Positions 26,733 through 36,505 of a stretch of 64,000 bases of DNA are shown here, piece by piece; position 1 is the stretch's first letter, and every line of letters starts with the position of its first letter. Position numbers and translations under genes: made by a program. The notes beneath the pieces are model-generated. The model ran no database searches. It was given only the letters and a program-made list of their open reading frames with translations, and was not told the DNA's origin. This DNA is from Caballeronia sp. M1242 (GTDB lineage: Bacteria; Pseudomonadota; Gammaproteobacteria; Burkholderiales; Burkholderiaceae), in contig NZ_CP071130.1 in assembly GCF_017220215.1 (NCBI RefSeq), positions 186,001-250,000 of the forward strand, written 5' to 3'.

Positions 26733-27608
26733 ATGCTGAGTCCCGAAGTCGACAGCCTCATCCCGCGCGTTCCGTTCGATCGACGCACTTTCATCAAGGC
26801 CGCTTTCGGCACCGGCTTCGCGGCTGCGGTGCTGCCGGTCTCCGCGCAGACCATCCATACCGATGCCGACGGTCTCGAAGCCGGCGCGATCGGCGTGCGC
26901 GGCGCGGACGGCACGCTGATTCCGGCGTATCGCGCGCAGCCGCTCGGCAAGACGCATCTGCCGGTCATCATCGTGATCCACGAGATTTTCGGCGTGCACG
27001 AGCATATCGCCGATGTCTGCCGCCGCTTCGCCAAGCTGGGCTATCTGGCCATCGCGCCGGATCTTTATACGCGGCAAGGCGATGCGTCGGTGTATCCGTC
27101 GATTCAGCAACTCAACGATCAGATCGTCTCCAAGGTGCCGGATTCGCAGGTGCTCTCCGATATCGACGAGACAGTCAAATGGGCCGGCGAGCACGGCGGC
27201 GATCTCAAGCGGCTCGGCATCACCGGCTTCTGCTGGGGCGGGCGCATCACGTGGCTGTACGCGGAGCACAATCCGCGCGTGAAGGCGGCGGTCGCGTGGT
27301 ACGGGCGCCTCGCCGGCAACAAGACGGCGAACTCACCGAGCAATGCGATCGACAACGCTGGCGAACTGAAGGTGCCCGTGCTCGGCCTATATGGACGGCA
27401 GGATCCGAGCATTCCGCAGGACACCATCGAGCAGATGAAACAGGCCATCGCGAACGGCCCGCCGAGCGCGCGCGGCTCGCAGTTCGTGGTCTACGACGAC
27501 GCGCCGCACGCGTTTTTCGCGGATTATCGCCCGAGCTACCGCAAGGCCGACGCCGAAGACGGCTGGAAGCGCGCGCTCGCGTGGTTCCACGAGCACGGCG
27601 TCAAGTAA
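26733..27608 (+). CDS. Dienelactone hydrolase family protein, exported
   Basis: A 291-residue alpha/beta hydrolase. An N-terminal signal with twin-arginine character (FDRRTFIKAAFGTGFAAAVL) precedes the hydrolase domain. The catalytic cysteine is in GITGFCWGGRITWLYAEHN (about residue 172), the aspartate in LYGRQDPSI (about residue 231), and the histidine in DDAPHAFFADY (about residue 264), matching the Cys-Asp-His triad of dienelactone hydrolases. Export to the periplasm argues against a role in the cytoplasmic chlorocatechol pathway. The ATG follows GCAGGAGC. Confidence 0.85.
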   Translation: MLSPEVDSLIPRVPFDRRTFIKAAFGTGFAAAVLPVSAQTIHTDADGLEAGAIGVRGADGTLIPAYRAQPLGKTHLPVIIVIHEIFGVHEHIADVCRRFAKLGYLAIAPDLYTRQGDASVYPSIQQLNDQIVSKVPDSQVLSDIDETVKWAGEHGGDLKRLGITGFCWGGRITWLYAEHNPRVKAAVAWYGRLAGNKTANSPSNAIDNAGELKVPVLGLYGRQDPSIPQDTIEQMKQAIANGPPSARGSQFVVYDDAPHAFFADYRPSYRKADAEDGWKRALAWFHEHGVK

Positions 27609-27614
27609 GACGGA

Positions 27615-28484
27615 TCAGGCCTTCGCGCCGGTCGCGACGGGGCGGCCCGGATCGGCGCTCCATTCGCTCCATGAGCCCGGATAGAGCGCGGCGCCGTGCA
27701 GCCCGGCGATTTCCATTGCGAGCGCGTTATGGCACGCCGTCACGCCGGATCCGCATTGCAGCACCACGCGATCCGCGGGCGTCTCGCCGATGAGCGAGGC
27801 GAACGTTTCGCGCAGTTCGTGTGCCGTCTTGAAGCGGCCTTCCTGCGTCAGGTTGTTCTTGAAGAAGTGGTTCAGCGCGCCGGGAATGTGGCCGCCGACC
27901 GGATCGATCGTTTCGTTCTCGCCGCGATAACGGTCGGCGGCGCGCGCATCGATCAGCAGATGATCGCGCGTGCCGATACTGCGTTCGATCGCTCGCGCAT
28001 CCACGGTCACTTGCAGCGGCTGGCCAGCCTTGAACGTGCCCTGCGCTTTCGGCGGCACGGCCGTGTCGAGCGGCTTGCCCGCAGCCTCCCACGCTTGCAG
28101 GCCGCCATCCAGCAACGCGACCGAATCATGCCCGAGCCAGCGCAGCAGCCACCACAGACGCGCGGCGTACATGCCGCCTTGCGCGTCGTAAGCGACGACT
28201 TGCTGGCCTTCGTTCAAGCCGAAGCTCGCGAGCTTCTCGACGAGCGCTGCGCGCTCCGGCAACGGATGCCGGCCGTTCGTGCCGGTTTTCGCGCCGGACA
28301 GGTCGCGGTCGAGATGCAGGTAATGCGCGCCGGGAATGTGGCCGGCGGCGTAGGCCGTTTCTCCGGCTTCCGGCGCGGCCAAATCGAAGCGGCAGTCGAA
28401 GACGAGCACGCTGCCGGGCGCGTCGGCGAGCCATTGGGCGAGATTGGCCGCTGAAATGAGCGTGGTGTAGTGAGTGTGCGGCAT
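27615..28484 (-). CDS. sseA: 3-mercaptopyruvate/thiosulfate sulfurtransferase
   Basis: A 289-residue protein with two rhodanese domains. The N-terminal, inactive domain is at about 8-140 and includes VLVFDCRFDLAAPEAGETAY. The C-terminal domain at about 165-280 carries the catalytic cysteine in VLQCGSGVTACHNALAME. The CGSGVTA loop is the form seen in mercaptopyruvate sulfurtransferases (SseA). The start at 28484 (MPHTHYTTLISAANL) fits the family; a longer reading frame upstream is not likely to be coding. The gene is convergent with the dienelactone hydrolase gene, with 6 bp between them. Confidence 0.88.
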   Translation of the reverse strand: MPHTHYTTLISAANLAQWLADAPGSVLVFDCRFDLAAPEAGETAYAAGHIPGAHYLHLDRDLSGAKTGTNGRHPLPERAALVEKLASFGLNEGQQVVAYDAQGGMYAARLWWLLRWLGHDSVALLDGGLQAWEAAGKPLDTAVPPKAQGTFKAGQPLQVTVDARAIERSIGTRDHLLIDARAADRYRGENETIDPVGGHIPGALNHFFKNNLTQEGRFKTAHELRETFASLIGETPADRVVLQCGSGVTACHNALAMEIAGLHGAALYPGSWSEWSADPGRPVATGAKA

Positions 28485-28540
28485 GGCGGCTCCTGATAGC
28501 TTCGGCACGGACTTCGAAGTGGATGAACGCCTAGTGTAAA

Positions 28541-28565
28541 CAAGAAAACGGGCCCGAAAGCCCGT
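28541..28565 (-). terminator. Rho-independent terminator after the Rieske oxygenase gene
   Basis: On the minus strand ACGGGC pairs with GCCCGT around TTTCGG and is followed by TTTTCTTG. It lies 23 bp past the Rieske oxygenase stop. Confidence 0.75.
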
Positions 28566-28587
28566 CTCTTGCGATGATGCGCTGCGC

Positions 28588-29694
28588 TCAAATGCTGCCG
28601 AGCTGATGCCGCAGGAACTCGTGGAAGTGCTGCATGCCCGATTCCATCGGACTTTGATACGGCCCGACCTGGTTCTCGCCGCGCGACATGAGCGCGCGAC
28701 GGCCCGCGTCCATGCGCTCGCCGATTTCATCGTCCTCGCGCGCCGTTTCCATGTACGCGGCGCGCTCGGCCTCGATGAACTCGCGCTCGAACAGCGCGAT
28801 CTCCTCGGGGTAATAGAACTCGACGATGTTCGTCGTCTTCTGCGTGCCGCGCGGAATGAGCCACGACACGACGAGCACGTGCGGATACCACTCGATCATG
28901 AGACCGGGGTAGTACACCATCCAGATGGCGCCGAACTCCGGCGGCGCGCCGTTGCGAAAGCGCAGGACCTGGTCGTGCCATTTGCGATACGTCGGGCTGC
29001 CGGGCTTTTCCAGATTCTTGTGGACGCCCACCGTCTGCACGCTGTACCAGTCGCCGAATTCCCATTCGAGGTTGTCGCACGACACGAAACTGCCGAGACC
29101 CGGATGGAACGGCGCGACGTGGTAGTCCTCCAGATAGACCTCGATGAAGGTCTTCCAGTTGTAGTTGCACTCGTGCACTTCGACGTGATCGAACATGAAG
29201 CCCGAGAAGTCGAAGTGACGCGCCGTGCCGAGCTTGGCGAGATCGGCCGCGACGTTGCGGCCCTCGGCCTCGAAGAGCAGGCCTTGCCAGTTCTGTAGCG
29301 GCGTGGCGCCGAGATTGAGGCACGGTTTGTCGGCGAAATGCGGCGCGCCGAGCAACTGGCCGCTCAGATCATAGGTCCAGCGGTGCAGCGGACAGACGAT
29401 GTTCTCCGCGCTGCCGCGCCCGTTTAGCATGATGGCCTGACGGTGACGGCACACGTTGGACAGCAGTTCGATGTTGTTCTGCTGATTGCGGACGAGCACG
29501 CGCCCTTCGCCTTCGCCGGGAAGCGCGAAATAGTTCCCCGCTTCGGGGACCATGAGTTCGTGCCCGATATAGCGTGGACCTTGCTTGAAAAGTACGTCGA
29601 TTTCGCGCGTAAGAAGCGCTTCGTCAAAGTAAGCCGTGACTGGCAGTTGACTATGAACAGCCTTCAACTGCAATGCATTGCTCAGATTGGACAT
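28588..29694 (-). CDS. Rieske [2Fe-2S] aromatic-ring-hydroxylating oxygenase, alpha subunit type
   Basis: A 368-residue mononuclear-iron oxygenase. The Rieske motif is C-x-H and C-x2-H in NVCRHRQAIMLNG and IVCPLHRWTYD (near residues 81-103). The catalytic domain follows, with a likely iron-binding EDYHVAPFHPGLGSF (His, His) and a later Asp. The start at 29694 (MSNLSNALQLKAVHS) was chosen. No dedicated reductase or ferredoxin gene is beside it, which is common for single-gene oxygenases of this group in Burkholderia. It is divergent from xseB. The substrate is unknown. Confidence 0.85.
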   Translation of the reverse strand: MSNLSNALQLKAVHSQLPVTAYFDEALLTREIDVLFKQGPRYIGHELMVPEAGNYFALPGEGEGRVLVRNQQNNIELLSNVCRHRQAIMLNGRGSAENIVCPLHRWTYDLSGQLLGAPHFADKPCLNLGATPLQNWQGLLFEAEGRNVAADLAKLGTARHFDFSGFMFDHVEVHECNYNWKTFIEVYLEDYHVAPFHPGLGSFVSCDNLEWEFGDWYSVQTVGVHKNLEKPGSPTYRKWHDQVLRFRNGAPPEFGAIWMVYYPGLMIEWYPHVLVVSWLIPRGTQKTTNIVEFYYPEEIALFEREFIEAERAAYMETAREDDEIGERMDAGRRALMSRGENQVGPYQSPMESGMQHFHEFLRHQLGSI

Positions 29695-30025
29695 TCCCAC
29701 TCCCGATGAAGACGTGAAAGCAGTGAACAACCCAACCATCGAAGATTCGATTTAGGGAGCCCGCGATTATACCGAAATCCGCCTCGCCGGGGCGCATAAG
29801 GTCTTGATTTGGGTATAAATTGTCGCGAGAGTTCCTACAAATGCGCATTTAGCTGATCTTGCGCAAGAGTCGTTCCGCGCGCATGTCGTCCGCATGCCGC
29901 GCGGCGTGGCATCGCCGTGCGCGGGGGTCGCCGTCGCGTCGCGCGCACGGGATGCGGGTCGAAAAATCGGCTTTTGCCGTAGAATGTGCGACTTGGTTCC
30001 AATTTTCACCGCACATCCACGATTC
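29695..30025. other. Divergent promoter region between the Rieske oxygenase gene and xseB
   Basis: No gene is visible here. A TAGAAT element near 29980 (TTTTGCCGTAGAATG) is a candidate -10 for the xseB-ispA-dxs operon, and a TTATACC element near 29815 on the minus strand is a candidate for the oxygenase gene. Confidence 0.4.
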
Positions 30026-30340
30026 ATGGCGAAGACCGCAGAAGACGCAACAAGCGAAGAAGCCCGCGCCGATGCGCCGGGCGCGGACAGCTCGCCGCTT
30101 CCGCAGAATTACGAAGCGGCGCTGGCCGAACTCGAATCGCTCGTCGCGCGCATGGAAGAGGGCGCGTTGAGCCTCGAAGAATCGCTTGCCGCGTACCGCC
30201 GAGGCGCGGCGCTTGTCGGCTTTTGCCAACAACAGCTCGAAAAAGTCGAGCAGCAGGTTCGCGTGCTCGACGGCGAGACGCTCAAGCCGCTGCCCGGCGA
30301 CGCAGAACGCGCGACGAACGACAACGGGGACGATCTATGA
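30026..30340 (+). CDS. xseB: Exodeoxyribonuclease VII small subunit
   Basis: Small subunit of the single-strand exonuclease ExoVII, which works with XseA (not in this window). The 104-residue protein has the conserved helical core NYEAALAELESLVARMEEGA followed by LSLEESLAAYRRG and CQQQLEKVEQQV. The ATG at 30026 (MAKTAEDATSEE) gives a normal length with a short disordered start. Its stop overlaps the ispA start in an ATGA. The xseB-ispA-dxs order is widely conserved. Confidence 0.93.
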   Translation: MAKTAEDATSEEARADAPGADSSPLPQNYEAALAELESLVARMEEGALSLEESLAAYRRGAALVGFCQQQLEKVEQQVRVLDGETLKPLPGDAERATNDNGDDL

Positions 30341-31224
30341 CCTTCGAACAATGGATGCGCGCCACGCTCGACCGCGTCGAAACCGCGCTCGAGCACTATC
30401 TTCCCGGCACGGATGTCGCGCCGGCGCGTCTGCATGAAGCCATGCGCTATGCCGTGCTCGGCGGCGGCAAGCGCGTGCGTCCGCTTCTGGTTCACGCGGC
30501 CGGCGAACTCACCGGCGCGAGCGCGCAGGCGGTCGAAGCGGCGAGCGCCGCGCTGGAGATGATCCACGTCTATTCGCTCGTGCACGACGACATGCCCGCG
30601 ATGGACGACGACGCACTGCGTCGCGGCAAGCCCACGGTACACATTCAATATGACGAAGCGACGGCGCTGCTTGTCGGCGACGCGCTTCAGTCGCAGGCGT
30701 TCATCGCGCTGACGGCCGAAGGCAATGGTCTGTCGGACCGCCAGCAGGCCGCGCTCGTGCGCGAACTGGCGGTCGCGAGCGGCTCCGTCGGCATGGCGGG
30801 CGGGCAGGCCATCGACCTCGAAAGCGTCGGGCGCAAGCTGTCGCGGCCCGAACTCGAAACCATGCATCGCAAGAAGACGGGCGCGTTGCTGCGCGCGTCG
30901 GTGCGCATGGGCGCGCTTGCAGGCGACGAGCCGGGCGCGGACGTGCTCGCCGCGCTCGATCAATACGCCGCTGCCGTCGGGCTCGCGTTTCAGGTCGTCG
31001 ACGACATTCTCGACGTCACGGCCGATTCCGCGACGCTCGGCAAGACCGCCGGCAAAGACGCGCAGCATGACAAGCCGACTTACGTGTCGATCATCGGACT
31101 CGACGCGTCGCGCGAACTCGCGGCGCAGCTCGGCCGCGACGCGCACGCCGCTATCCAGCCGTTCGGCGCTCGGGCGCAGCGCCTTGCCGAACTCGCCGAC
31201 CTGGTCGTGAACCGGGCGCATTAA
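30337..31224 (+). CDS. ispA: Polyprenyl (farnesyl) diphosphate synthase
   Basis: Condenses isopentenyl diphosphate with dimethylallyl/geranyl diphosphate to farnesyl diphosphate. The 295-residue protein has both aspartate-rich motifs: the first in VHDDMPAMDDDALRRG (about 82-97) and the second in FQVVDDILDVTADS. GGGKRVRPLLVHAAGEL marks the IPP-binding region. It overlaps xseB by four bases and is followed 90 bp later by dxs, placing both ends of early isoprenoid synthesis in one operon. Confidence 0.94.
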   Translation: MTFEQWMRATLDRVETALEHYLPGTDVAPARLHEAMRYAVLGGGKRVRPLLVHAAGELTGASAQAVEAASAALEMIHVYSLVHDDMPAMDDDALRRGKPTVHIQYDEATALLVGDALQSQAFIALTAEGNGLSDRQQAALVRELAVASGSVGMAGGQAIDLESVGRKLSRPELETMHRKKTGALLRASVRMGALAGDEPGADVLAALDQYAAAVGLAFQVVDDILDVTADSATLGKTAGKDAQHDKPTYVSIIGLDASRELAAQLGRDAHAAIQPFGARAQRLAELADLVVNRAH

Positions 31225-31314
31225 TTGTTGAACGCGTGACGAAGCCCACGGCGCGAAACGTAGAAGTCACTCGCGCTGAACGAATCACGCCAGTTTTCCT
31301 AAAATGGGACGACG

Positions 31315-33225
31315 ATGTACGACTTGCTGAAAACCATCGACGATCCGGCCGATTTGCGTGCCCTCGATCGACGCCAACTGCAGCCGCTTGCCGACGAACT
31401 GCGGGCCTATGTGCTCGACAGCGTGTCGCAGACGGGTGGCCATCTGTCGTCCAACCTCGGCACGGTCGAGCTGACGATCGCGCTGCATTATGTGTTCGAT
31501 ACGCCGAACGACCGTATCGTCTGGGACGTCGGCCATCAGACGTATCCTCACAAGATTCTGACCGGACGCCGCGACCGGATGCCGACGCTGCGTCAGCTCA
31601 ACGGCATTTCGGGCTTTCCGCGCCGCAGCGAATCCGAGTACGACACGTTCGGCACGGCGCATTCGAGCACGTCGATTTCGGCGGCGCTCGGCATGGCCAT
31701 CGCGAACAAACTGCAGGGCGACAACCGCTATTCCATCGCCGTGATCGGCGACGGCGCGATGACCGCGGGCATGGCGTTCGAGGCGATGAACAACGCGGGC
31801 GTCGCCGACGACCTGCCGCTGCTCGTCATCCTCAACGACAACGACATGTCGATCTCGCCGCCGGTCGGCGCGCTGAATCGCCATCTGGCGCGTCTGATGT
31901 CGGGCCGCTTCTATGCCGCCGCCCGCGCGGGCGTGGAGCGCGTGCTGCGCGCCGCGCCACCGGTGCTCGACCTCGCCCGCAAGCTCGAAGAGCACGCGAA
32001 AGGCATGATCGTGCCGGCCACGCTCTTCGAAGAGTTCGGCTTCAACTACATCGGCCCGATCGACGGCCATGATCTCGATTCGCTCATCCCGACGCTGCAA
32101 AACATCAAGGAACTGCGCGGCCCGCAATTCCTGCACGTCGTCACGAAGAAAGGCCAGGGCTACAAGCTCGCGGAAGCCGATCCCGTTCTGTATCACGGCC
32201 CGGGCAAGTTCAATCCGGCCGAAGGCATCAAGCCCTCGACCGCGCCGTCGAAGAAGACCTACACGCAGGTCTTCGGCGAATGGCTCTGCGACGCCGCCGC
32301 GCAGGATTCCCGCGTGGTCGGCATCACGCCCGCCATGCGCGAAGGCTCGGGCATGGTCGAGTTCGAAAAGCGTTTCCCGGACCGCTACTTCGATGTCGGC
32401 ATCGCGGAGCAGCACGCCGTCACGTTCGCGGGCGGGCTGGCTGCGGACGGCATGAAGCCGGTCGTCGCCATTTACTCGACGTTCCTGCAGCGCGCGTACG
32501 ACCAGTTGATCCACGACGTCGCGTTGCAGAATCTGCCGGTCGTATTCGCAATCGACCGCGCGGGCCTGGTCGGTGCCGACGGCGCGACGCACGCGGGCAA
32601 TTACGATCTCGCGTTCCTGCGCTGCATCCCGAACATGACGGTGATGGCCGCATCCGACGAAAACGAATGCCGTCAGATGCTCTACACGGCGCTTCAGCAG
32701 CCGAACCCGACGGCCGTGCGCTATCCGCGCGGCGCGGGCACGGGCGTCGCCACCGTCAAGCAGATGACCGCCATTCCGCTCGGCAAGGGCGAAATCCGCC
32801 GTCAGTCGTCGCAGAAAATGGGCTCCGGCAAGCGCATCGCGATTCTCGCGTTCGGCACGATGGTCGCGCCGTCGCTGGCCGCCGCCGAGGAACTGGACGC
32901 CACCGTGGCGAACATGCGTTTCGTGAAGCCCGTCGACGCCGATCTGCTGCGCGAACTGGCCGCGACGCACGACGCGCTCGTGACCGTCGAGGAAGGCACG
33001 ATCATGGGCGGCGCGGGTTCCGCGTGCGTCGAGGCGCTGCTCGCGAGCGGCGTCGTCAAGCCGGTGCTGCAACTCGGCCTGCCGGACGTGTTCATCGACC
33101 ACGGCGATCCGGCCAAGCTGCTCGCGAGCGTCGGGCTGGATGCGGCCGGCATTGCGCATTCCATCCGCGAGCGTTTCCTGTCCGCGGTCGAAGCGGCGGA
33201 CAAGCTGACCAAGCGCGTCGCCTGA
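31315..33225 (+). CDS. dxs: 1-deoxy-D-xylulose-5-phosphate synthase
   Basis: First enzyme of the MEP isoprenoid pathway, joining pyruvate and glyceraldehyde 3-phosphate with thiamine diphosphate. The 636-residue protein has the full family layout: [15 protein letters not shown] near the start, the ThDP motif [20 protein letters not shown] leading to NDNDMS, the transketolase pyrimidine domain with [16 protein letters not shown], and a C-terminal domain with [20 protein letters not shown]. Start ATG at 31315. It completes the xseB-ispA-dxs operon. Confidence 0.95.
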   Translation: MYDLLKTIDDPADLRALDRRQLQPLADELRAYVLDSVSQTGGHLSSNLGTVELTIALHYVFDTPNDRIVWDVGHQTYPHKILTGRRDRMPTLRQLNGISGFPRRSESEYDTFGTAHSSTSISAALGMAIANKLQGDNRYSIAVIGDGAMTAGMAFEAMNNAGVADDLPLLVILNDNDMSISPPVGALNRHLARLMSGRFYAAARAGVERVLRAAPPVLDLARKLEEHAKGMIVPATLFEEFGFNYIGPIDGHDLDSLIPTLQNIKELRGPQFLHVVTKKGQGYKLAEADPVLYHGPGKFNPAEGIKPSTAPSKKTYTQVFGEWLCDAAAQDSRVVGITPAMREGSGMVEFEKRFPDRYFDVGIAEQHAVTFAGGLAADGMKPVVAIYSTFLQRAYDQLIHDVALQNLPVVFAIDRAGLVGADGATHAGNYDLAFLRCIPNMTVMAASDENECRQMLYTALQQPNPTAVRYPRGAGTGVATVKQMTAIPLGKGEIRRQSSQKMGSGKRIAILAFGTMVAPSLAAAEELDATVANMRFVKPVDADLLRELAATHDALVTVEEGTIMGGAGSACVEALLASGVVKPVLQLGLPDVFIDHGDPAKLLASVGLDAAGIAHSIRERFLSAVEAADKLTKRVA

Positions 33226-33286
33226 CGCAGAATCGGCCACGGGCGCTCGGGGCGCGCCGTTCATCGGCAATGGCCGCAGTGTGTTT

Positions 33287-33320
33287 GCATACGGCGCGGG
33301 CTTCGTCCCGCGCCGTATGC
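33287..33320 (+). terminator. Long hairpin between dxs and folE2
   Basis: GCATACGGCGCGGG and CCCGCGCCGTATGC form a perfect 14-bp stem with a CTTCGT loop. It is followed only by GTTTCACCGTTT, so termination is possible but the T run is poor. It lies 57 bp before folE2 and could instead be a leader structure. Confidence 0.6.
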
Positions 33321-33376
33321 GTTTCACCGTTTAGCGCCACGCGCGTGAAGCGTCGGTGCAGATAGGACATAAAAAC

Positions 33377-34174
33377 ATGAATCAGATGAATCCCGCCTTC
33401 GTGATGCCGGACGTCCAAAGCACGCCCGACACGCGTCAGATCGCGATTCAGCGCGTGGGCGTGAAAGGCGTTCGGCATCCGTTGTCGGTGCGCACGGAAA
33501 GCGGCGTTCAGCCGAGCGTCGGCGTATGGAATCTCGACGTGCATTTGCCGGCCGAACAGAAGGGCACGCACATGTCGCGCTTTGTCGCGCTGCTCGAAGA
33601 ACATCGCGAGCCGCTCGATCAGGCTGCGCTCTGCGCCATGCTCGCGTCGATGCTCGCGAAACTCGAAGCGCATTCGGGCCGTATCGAAGTGACGCTGCCG
33701 TACTTCGTGATGAAAACGGCGCCGGTGTCCGGCGTGCAGAGCCTGCTCGATTATGAGGCGACGTTCATCGCCGAGAAGCGCGACGGCCAGACGCGGCTGA
33801 CGCTGAAAGTGCTCGTGCCGGTCACGAGCCTGTGCCCGTGCTCGAAGAAGATCTCGCAGTACGGCGCGCACAATCAGCGGTCGCACGTGACGATCACGGC
33901 GGAACTGGCGGGCGAGGTCGCGGTGGAAGAGCTGGTGCGCATCGCGGAAGAAGAGGCGTCGTGCGAGCTGTGGGGGCTGCTGAAGCGCCCCGACGAGAAG
34001 TTCGTGACCGAGCGCGCGTATGAGAATCCCAAGTTCGTCGAGGACCTCGTGCGCGATATCGCGACGCGGCTGAACGCGGACGAGCGCATCGTCGCCTACG
34101 TGCTCGAAGCGGAGAACTTCGAGTCGATCCACAATCACAGCGCGTATGCGGTGATCGAGCGCGACAAACGCTGA
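33377..34174 (+). CDS. folE2: GTP cyclohydrolase FolE2 (type IB)
   Basis: Converts GTP to dihydroneopterin triphosphate, the first step of folate and queuosine synthesis. The 265-residue protein carries [20 protein letters not shown] near the start, the substrate-binding [20 protein letters not shown] with the metal-binding cysteine, and a C-terminal [13 protein letters not shown]. FolE2 enzymes do not need zinc strictly and are often induced when zinc is low; no clear Zur box was recognised here. The ATG at 33377 ([15 protein letters not shown]) follows a weak ribosome-binding site. Confidence 0.93.
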   Translation: MNQMNPAFVMPDVQSTPDTRQIAIQRVGVKGVRHPLSVRTESGVQPSVGVWNLDVHLPAEQKGTHMSRFVALLEEHREPLDQAALCAMLASMLAKLEAHSGRIEVTLPYFVMKTAPVSGVQSLLDYEATFIAEKRDGQTRLTLKVLVPVTSLCPCSKKISQYGAHNQRSHVTITAELAGEVAVEELVRIAEEEASCELWGLLKRPDEKFVTERAYENPKFVEDLVRDIATRLNADERIVAYVLEAENFESIHNHSAYAVIERDKR

Positions 34175-34199
34175 TCGCGTGAGCTGGTCGAGGCGAGCG

Positions 34200-34226
34200 A
34201 AAGCCGGTTCGAGCGACCGGCTTTTT
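34200..34226. terminator. Bidirectional terminator between folE2 and the LysR gene
   Basis: AAAGCCGGT pairs with ACCGGCTTT and is followed by TT. It separates two convergent genes and its T run reaches the stop codon of the LysR gene on the other strand. Confidence 0.8.
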
Positions 34227-35122
34227 CATGCGAATTCCATTTGCGCCGACGCATGCGTCTCGCGCACCGAATCCACGACGAGCGAGGCCAGCCGCTCGAT
34301 CGGCGGCGAGGCGGTTCCCGGCGTGCGATGCAGCGCGAGCGTGATGGCGGGCAGCGTCGGTAGTGCGTGCTCGGCCTCGTCGAGCGTGCGCACGGTGGCG
34401 GGCAGCCCGTAGCACGTGCGCACGGTCAAGCCGAGCCCTGCAGCGGCAGCGGCCCAAAGACCGGAAAGGCTCGGGCTCGTGAAGGCGACACGCCATTTGA
34501 TGCCCGCGCGATCCAGCGCCGACGTCGCCGCGCTGTGAAAGAGGCAGGGACGATCGAACGCGATGAGCGGCAGCGGCTCGTTGCGGTCGTTTTGCCACGG
34601 AACGGTGGACGAGCCGATCCAGCGCATCGACGGCGAGGCGAGCGGCTGCATCTGCGCCGCGCCGGTCGTGCCCCACACGAGCGCGAGGTCGAGCTGCCCG
34701 GCGTCGATGCGCTCCAGCAGTTCGGTATTGCGCGCGACGCGTGCCTCGATCCGCACTTTCGGATGCGCCCGCGCAAAGCGGCCGAGCACGTCCGGCAGCA
34801 CGACTTCGCCGAAATCTTCCTGTAGACCGAGCCGAATCCAGCCTTCCAGATCGACGCCGCGCACGGCGACGGACGCTTCGTCGTTCAGTTCGACGAGGCG
34901 TCGCGCGTACGCGAGCATCACTTCGCCCGCGTCCGTCAGCGCGAGCCCGCGCCCCGATTTACGAAAGAGCGTGGTACCGGCCTGTTCTTCGAGCTTGCGA
35001 ATCTGCGCGCTGATCGCGGACGTCGAGCGCCCGACCCGATCTGCCGCCTTCGCGAAGCTGCCCAGATCCATGCCTGCGACGAAGCTGCGCAGCACGGCAA
35101 GATCGAACGTAACGTGATTCAT
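34226..35122 (-). CDS. LysR-type transcriptional regulator
   Basis: A 298-residue LysR regulator. The N-terminal winged helix-turn-helix (about 5-65) includes GSFAKAADRVGRSTSAISAQ and IRKLEEQAGTTLFRKSGRG. The effector-binding domain (about 90-290) follows. The start is the ATG at 35122 (MNHVTFDLAVLRSFVAG) with AGGAT ten bases upstream; the frame stays open far upstream, but the HTH fixes the true N terminus. It is divergent from an MFS transporter, with a LysR-type dyad in the gap, so it probably controls that transporter. The inducer is unknown. Confidence 0.9.
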   Translation of the reverse strand: MNHVTFDLAVLRSFVAGMDLGSFAKAADRVGRSTSAISAQIRKLEEQAGTTLFRKSGRGLALTDAGEVMLAYARRLVELNDEASVAVRGVDLEGWIRLGLQEDFGEVVLPDVLGRFARAHPKVRIEARVARNTELLERIDAGQLDLALVWGTTGAAQMQPLASPSMRWIGSSTVPWQNDRNEPLPLIAFDRPCLFHSAATSALDRAGIKWRVAFTSPSLSGLWAAAAAGLGLTVRTCYGLPATVRTLDEAEHALPTLPAITLALHRTPGTASPPIERLASLVVDSVRETHASAQMEFA

Positions 35123-35139
35123 CGCAACCATCCTGTTTT

Positions 35140-35158
35140 TTCGAACGACGCATCCGAA
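35140..35158. promoter_or_regulatory. LysR-type binding dyad between the regulator and the MFS gene
   Basis: TTCG and CGAA are spaced by exactly 11 bases, the T-N11-A arrangement of LysR boxes, 18 bp from the regulator start. Inference from pattern and position. Confidence 0.5.
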
Positions 35159-35227
35159 ACTTTGTGATTTTCGGGACGATGCTAAGCCGTCAGACTGCTC
35201 GGAGTCAAACGAAAGACGAGGACAGCA

Positions 35228-36469
35228 ATGGCAACCCTTTTGACCGTGAATGCGCCCGCGTGGAGCGCTGCGCATCGATGGAAAGTGCTCAGCGTGGGCG
35301 TGGCGGCGAACGCGAGCTTCTCGGCGGCGGCGACGGGCATTCCGACCACGGCGGTATGGCTGCGCAGCGGCTATCACCTCGACAATGGCGGCTTGGGACT
35401 CGTGCTCGGTGCGCTGGGGTTGGGCGTCGCGGTCTCCGAATTGCCGTGGGGCCTGCTCACGGACCGTTGGGGCGACCGGCCCGTTCTGCTGACCGGCCTT
35501 TTCGCCACGGCCGCGACGCTGCTCGCAACGAGCATTCTCGCCACGCCGCCCGGGACCACCCTCGGCTTCCTCGTCTTCGCGATGTGCCTGCTCGGCCTGC
35601 TCGGCGGCAGCGTCAACGGATCGAGCGGGCGCGCGGTCATGTCGTGGTTTGCGGAAAACGAGCGCGGCCTCGCGATGAGCATCCGCCAGACGGCCGTCCC
35701 GCTGGGCGGCGGAATCGGCGCGGCGCTGCTGCCGTGGCTCGCCTCGACGCATGGCTTCACGGCGGTGTTCGGCGCGCTCGCCGCGATGTGCGCGGTCTCC
35801 GGTGCGTTCGCGTGGCGCTGGCTGCGCGAGCCGCCGATTGCCTCGCATCGCGCAGCCGAGCCTTCCTCCGCTATCGCCGATGCAGCCGATCGTGGCCCGC
35901 TTCGACGTCCATGTATCTGGCGGATGGTGACGGGCATCGGCGTGCTGTGCGTGCCGCAGTTCGCGGTGCTGACCTTCGCGACTGTGTTTCTGCACGATGC
36001 GGGCGGCTTCGGCGTCACGGCGATCAGCGCGACGATGGGCGCGATCCAGCTCGGCGCAATGGTCATGCGCGTCGTGAGCGGCCGACTCACGGACCGGCAC
36101 GGTAACCGGCGCGCGTATCTGCGTGCTTCGACGCTCGTGGCGTCCGCATCGTTCGTCGCGCTGGCGGCGGCCACGGCGCTTGGCGTCGCGCGCACGCCGG
36201 CGCTGCTTGCCGTAATGCTCGTGCTCGCGGGCGTGTGCGTGTCCGCATGGCACGGCGTCGCGTACACGGAACTCGCTACGCTCGCCGGCACCGCGCACGC
36301 AGGCACGGCACTCGGCATGGCAAACACTGCGGTCTACGTCGGGTTCTTTCTGACGCCGCTCGCCATTGCGCATGTGTTGTCGTTCGGCTCGTGGACGACC
36401 GTATGGCTCGCGGCCGGCCTGTCTGCGCTCTTCGCGCTGCCGTTGTTCCCGCAGCGCACGCGGCCGTAG
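35228..36469 (+). CDS. MFS transporter
   Basis: A 413-residue major facilitator with 12 predicted membrane segments. The loop 2-3 motif appears as GLLTDRWGDRPVLLTGL and its partner in the second half as RVVSGRLTDRHGNRRAYLRA. A central loop rich in polar residues (about 190-225) divides the two halves. The start is ATG 35228 after AGACGAGG. It is divergent from the LysR gene. The cargo is unknown; cyanate/YnfM-like or drug efflux are both possible. Confidence 0.85.
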   Translation: MATLLTVNAPAWSAAHRWKVLSVGVAANASFSAAATGIPTTAVWLRSGYHLDNGGLGLVLGALGLGVAVSELPWGLLTDRWGDRPVLLTGLFATAATLLATSILATPPGTTLGFLVFAMCLLGLLGGSVNGSSGRAVMSWFAENERGLAMSIRQTAVPLGGGIGAALLPWLASTHGFTAVFGALAAMCAVSGAFAWRWLREPPIASHRAAEPSSAIADAADRGPLRRPCIWRMVTGIGVLCVPQFAVLTFATVFLHDAGGFGVTAISATMGAIQLGAMVMRVVSGRLTDRHGNRRAYLRASTLVASASFVALAAATALGVARTPALLAVMLVLAGVCVSAWHGVAYTELATLAGTAHAGTALGMANTAVYVGFFLTPLAIAHVLSFGSWTTVWLAAGLSALFALPLFPQRTRP

Positions 36470-36505
36470 AATGCTTTTCCGGCAATCGCAACGAGGACGC
36501 GCATC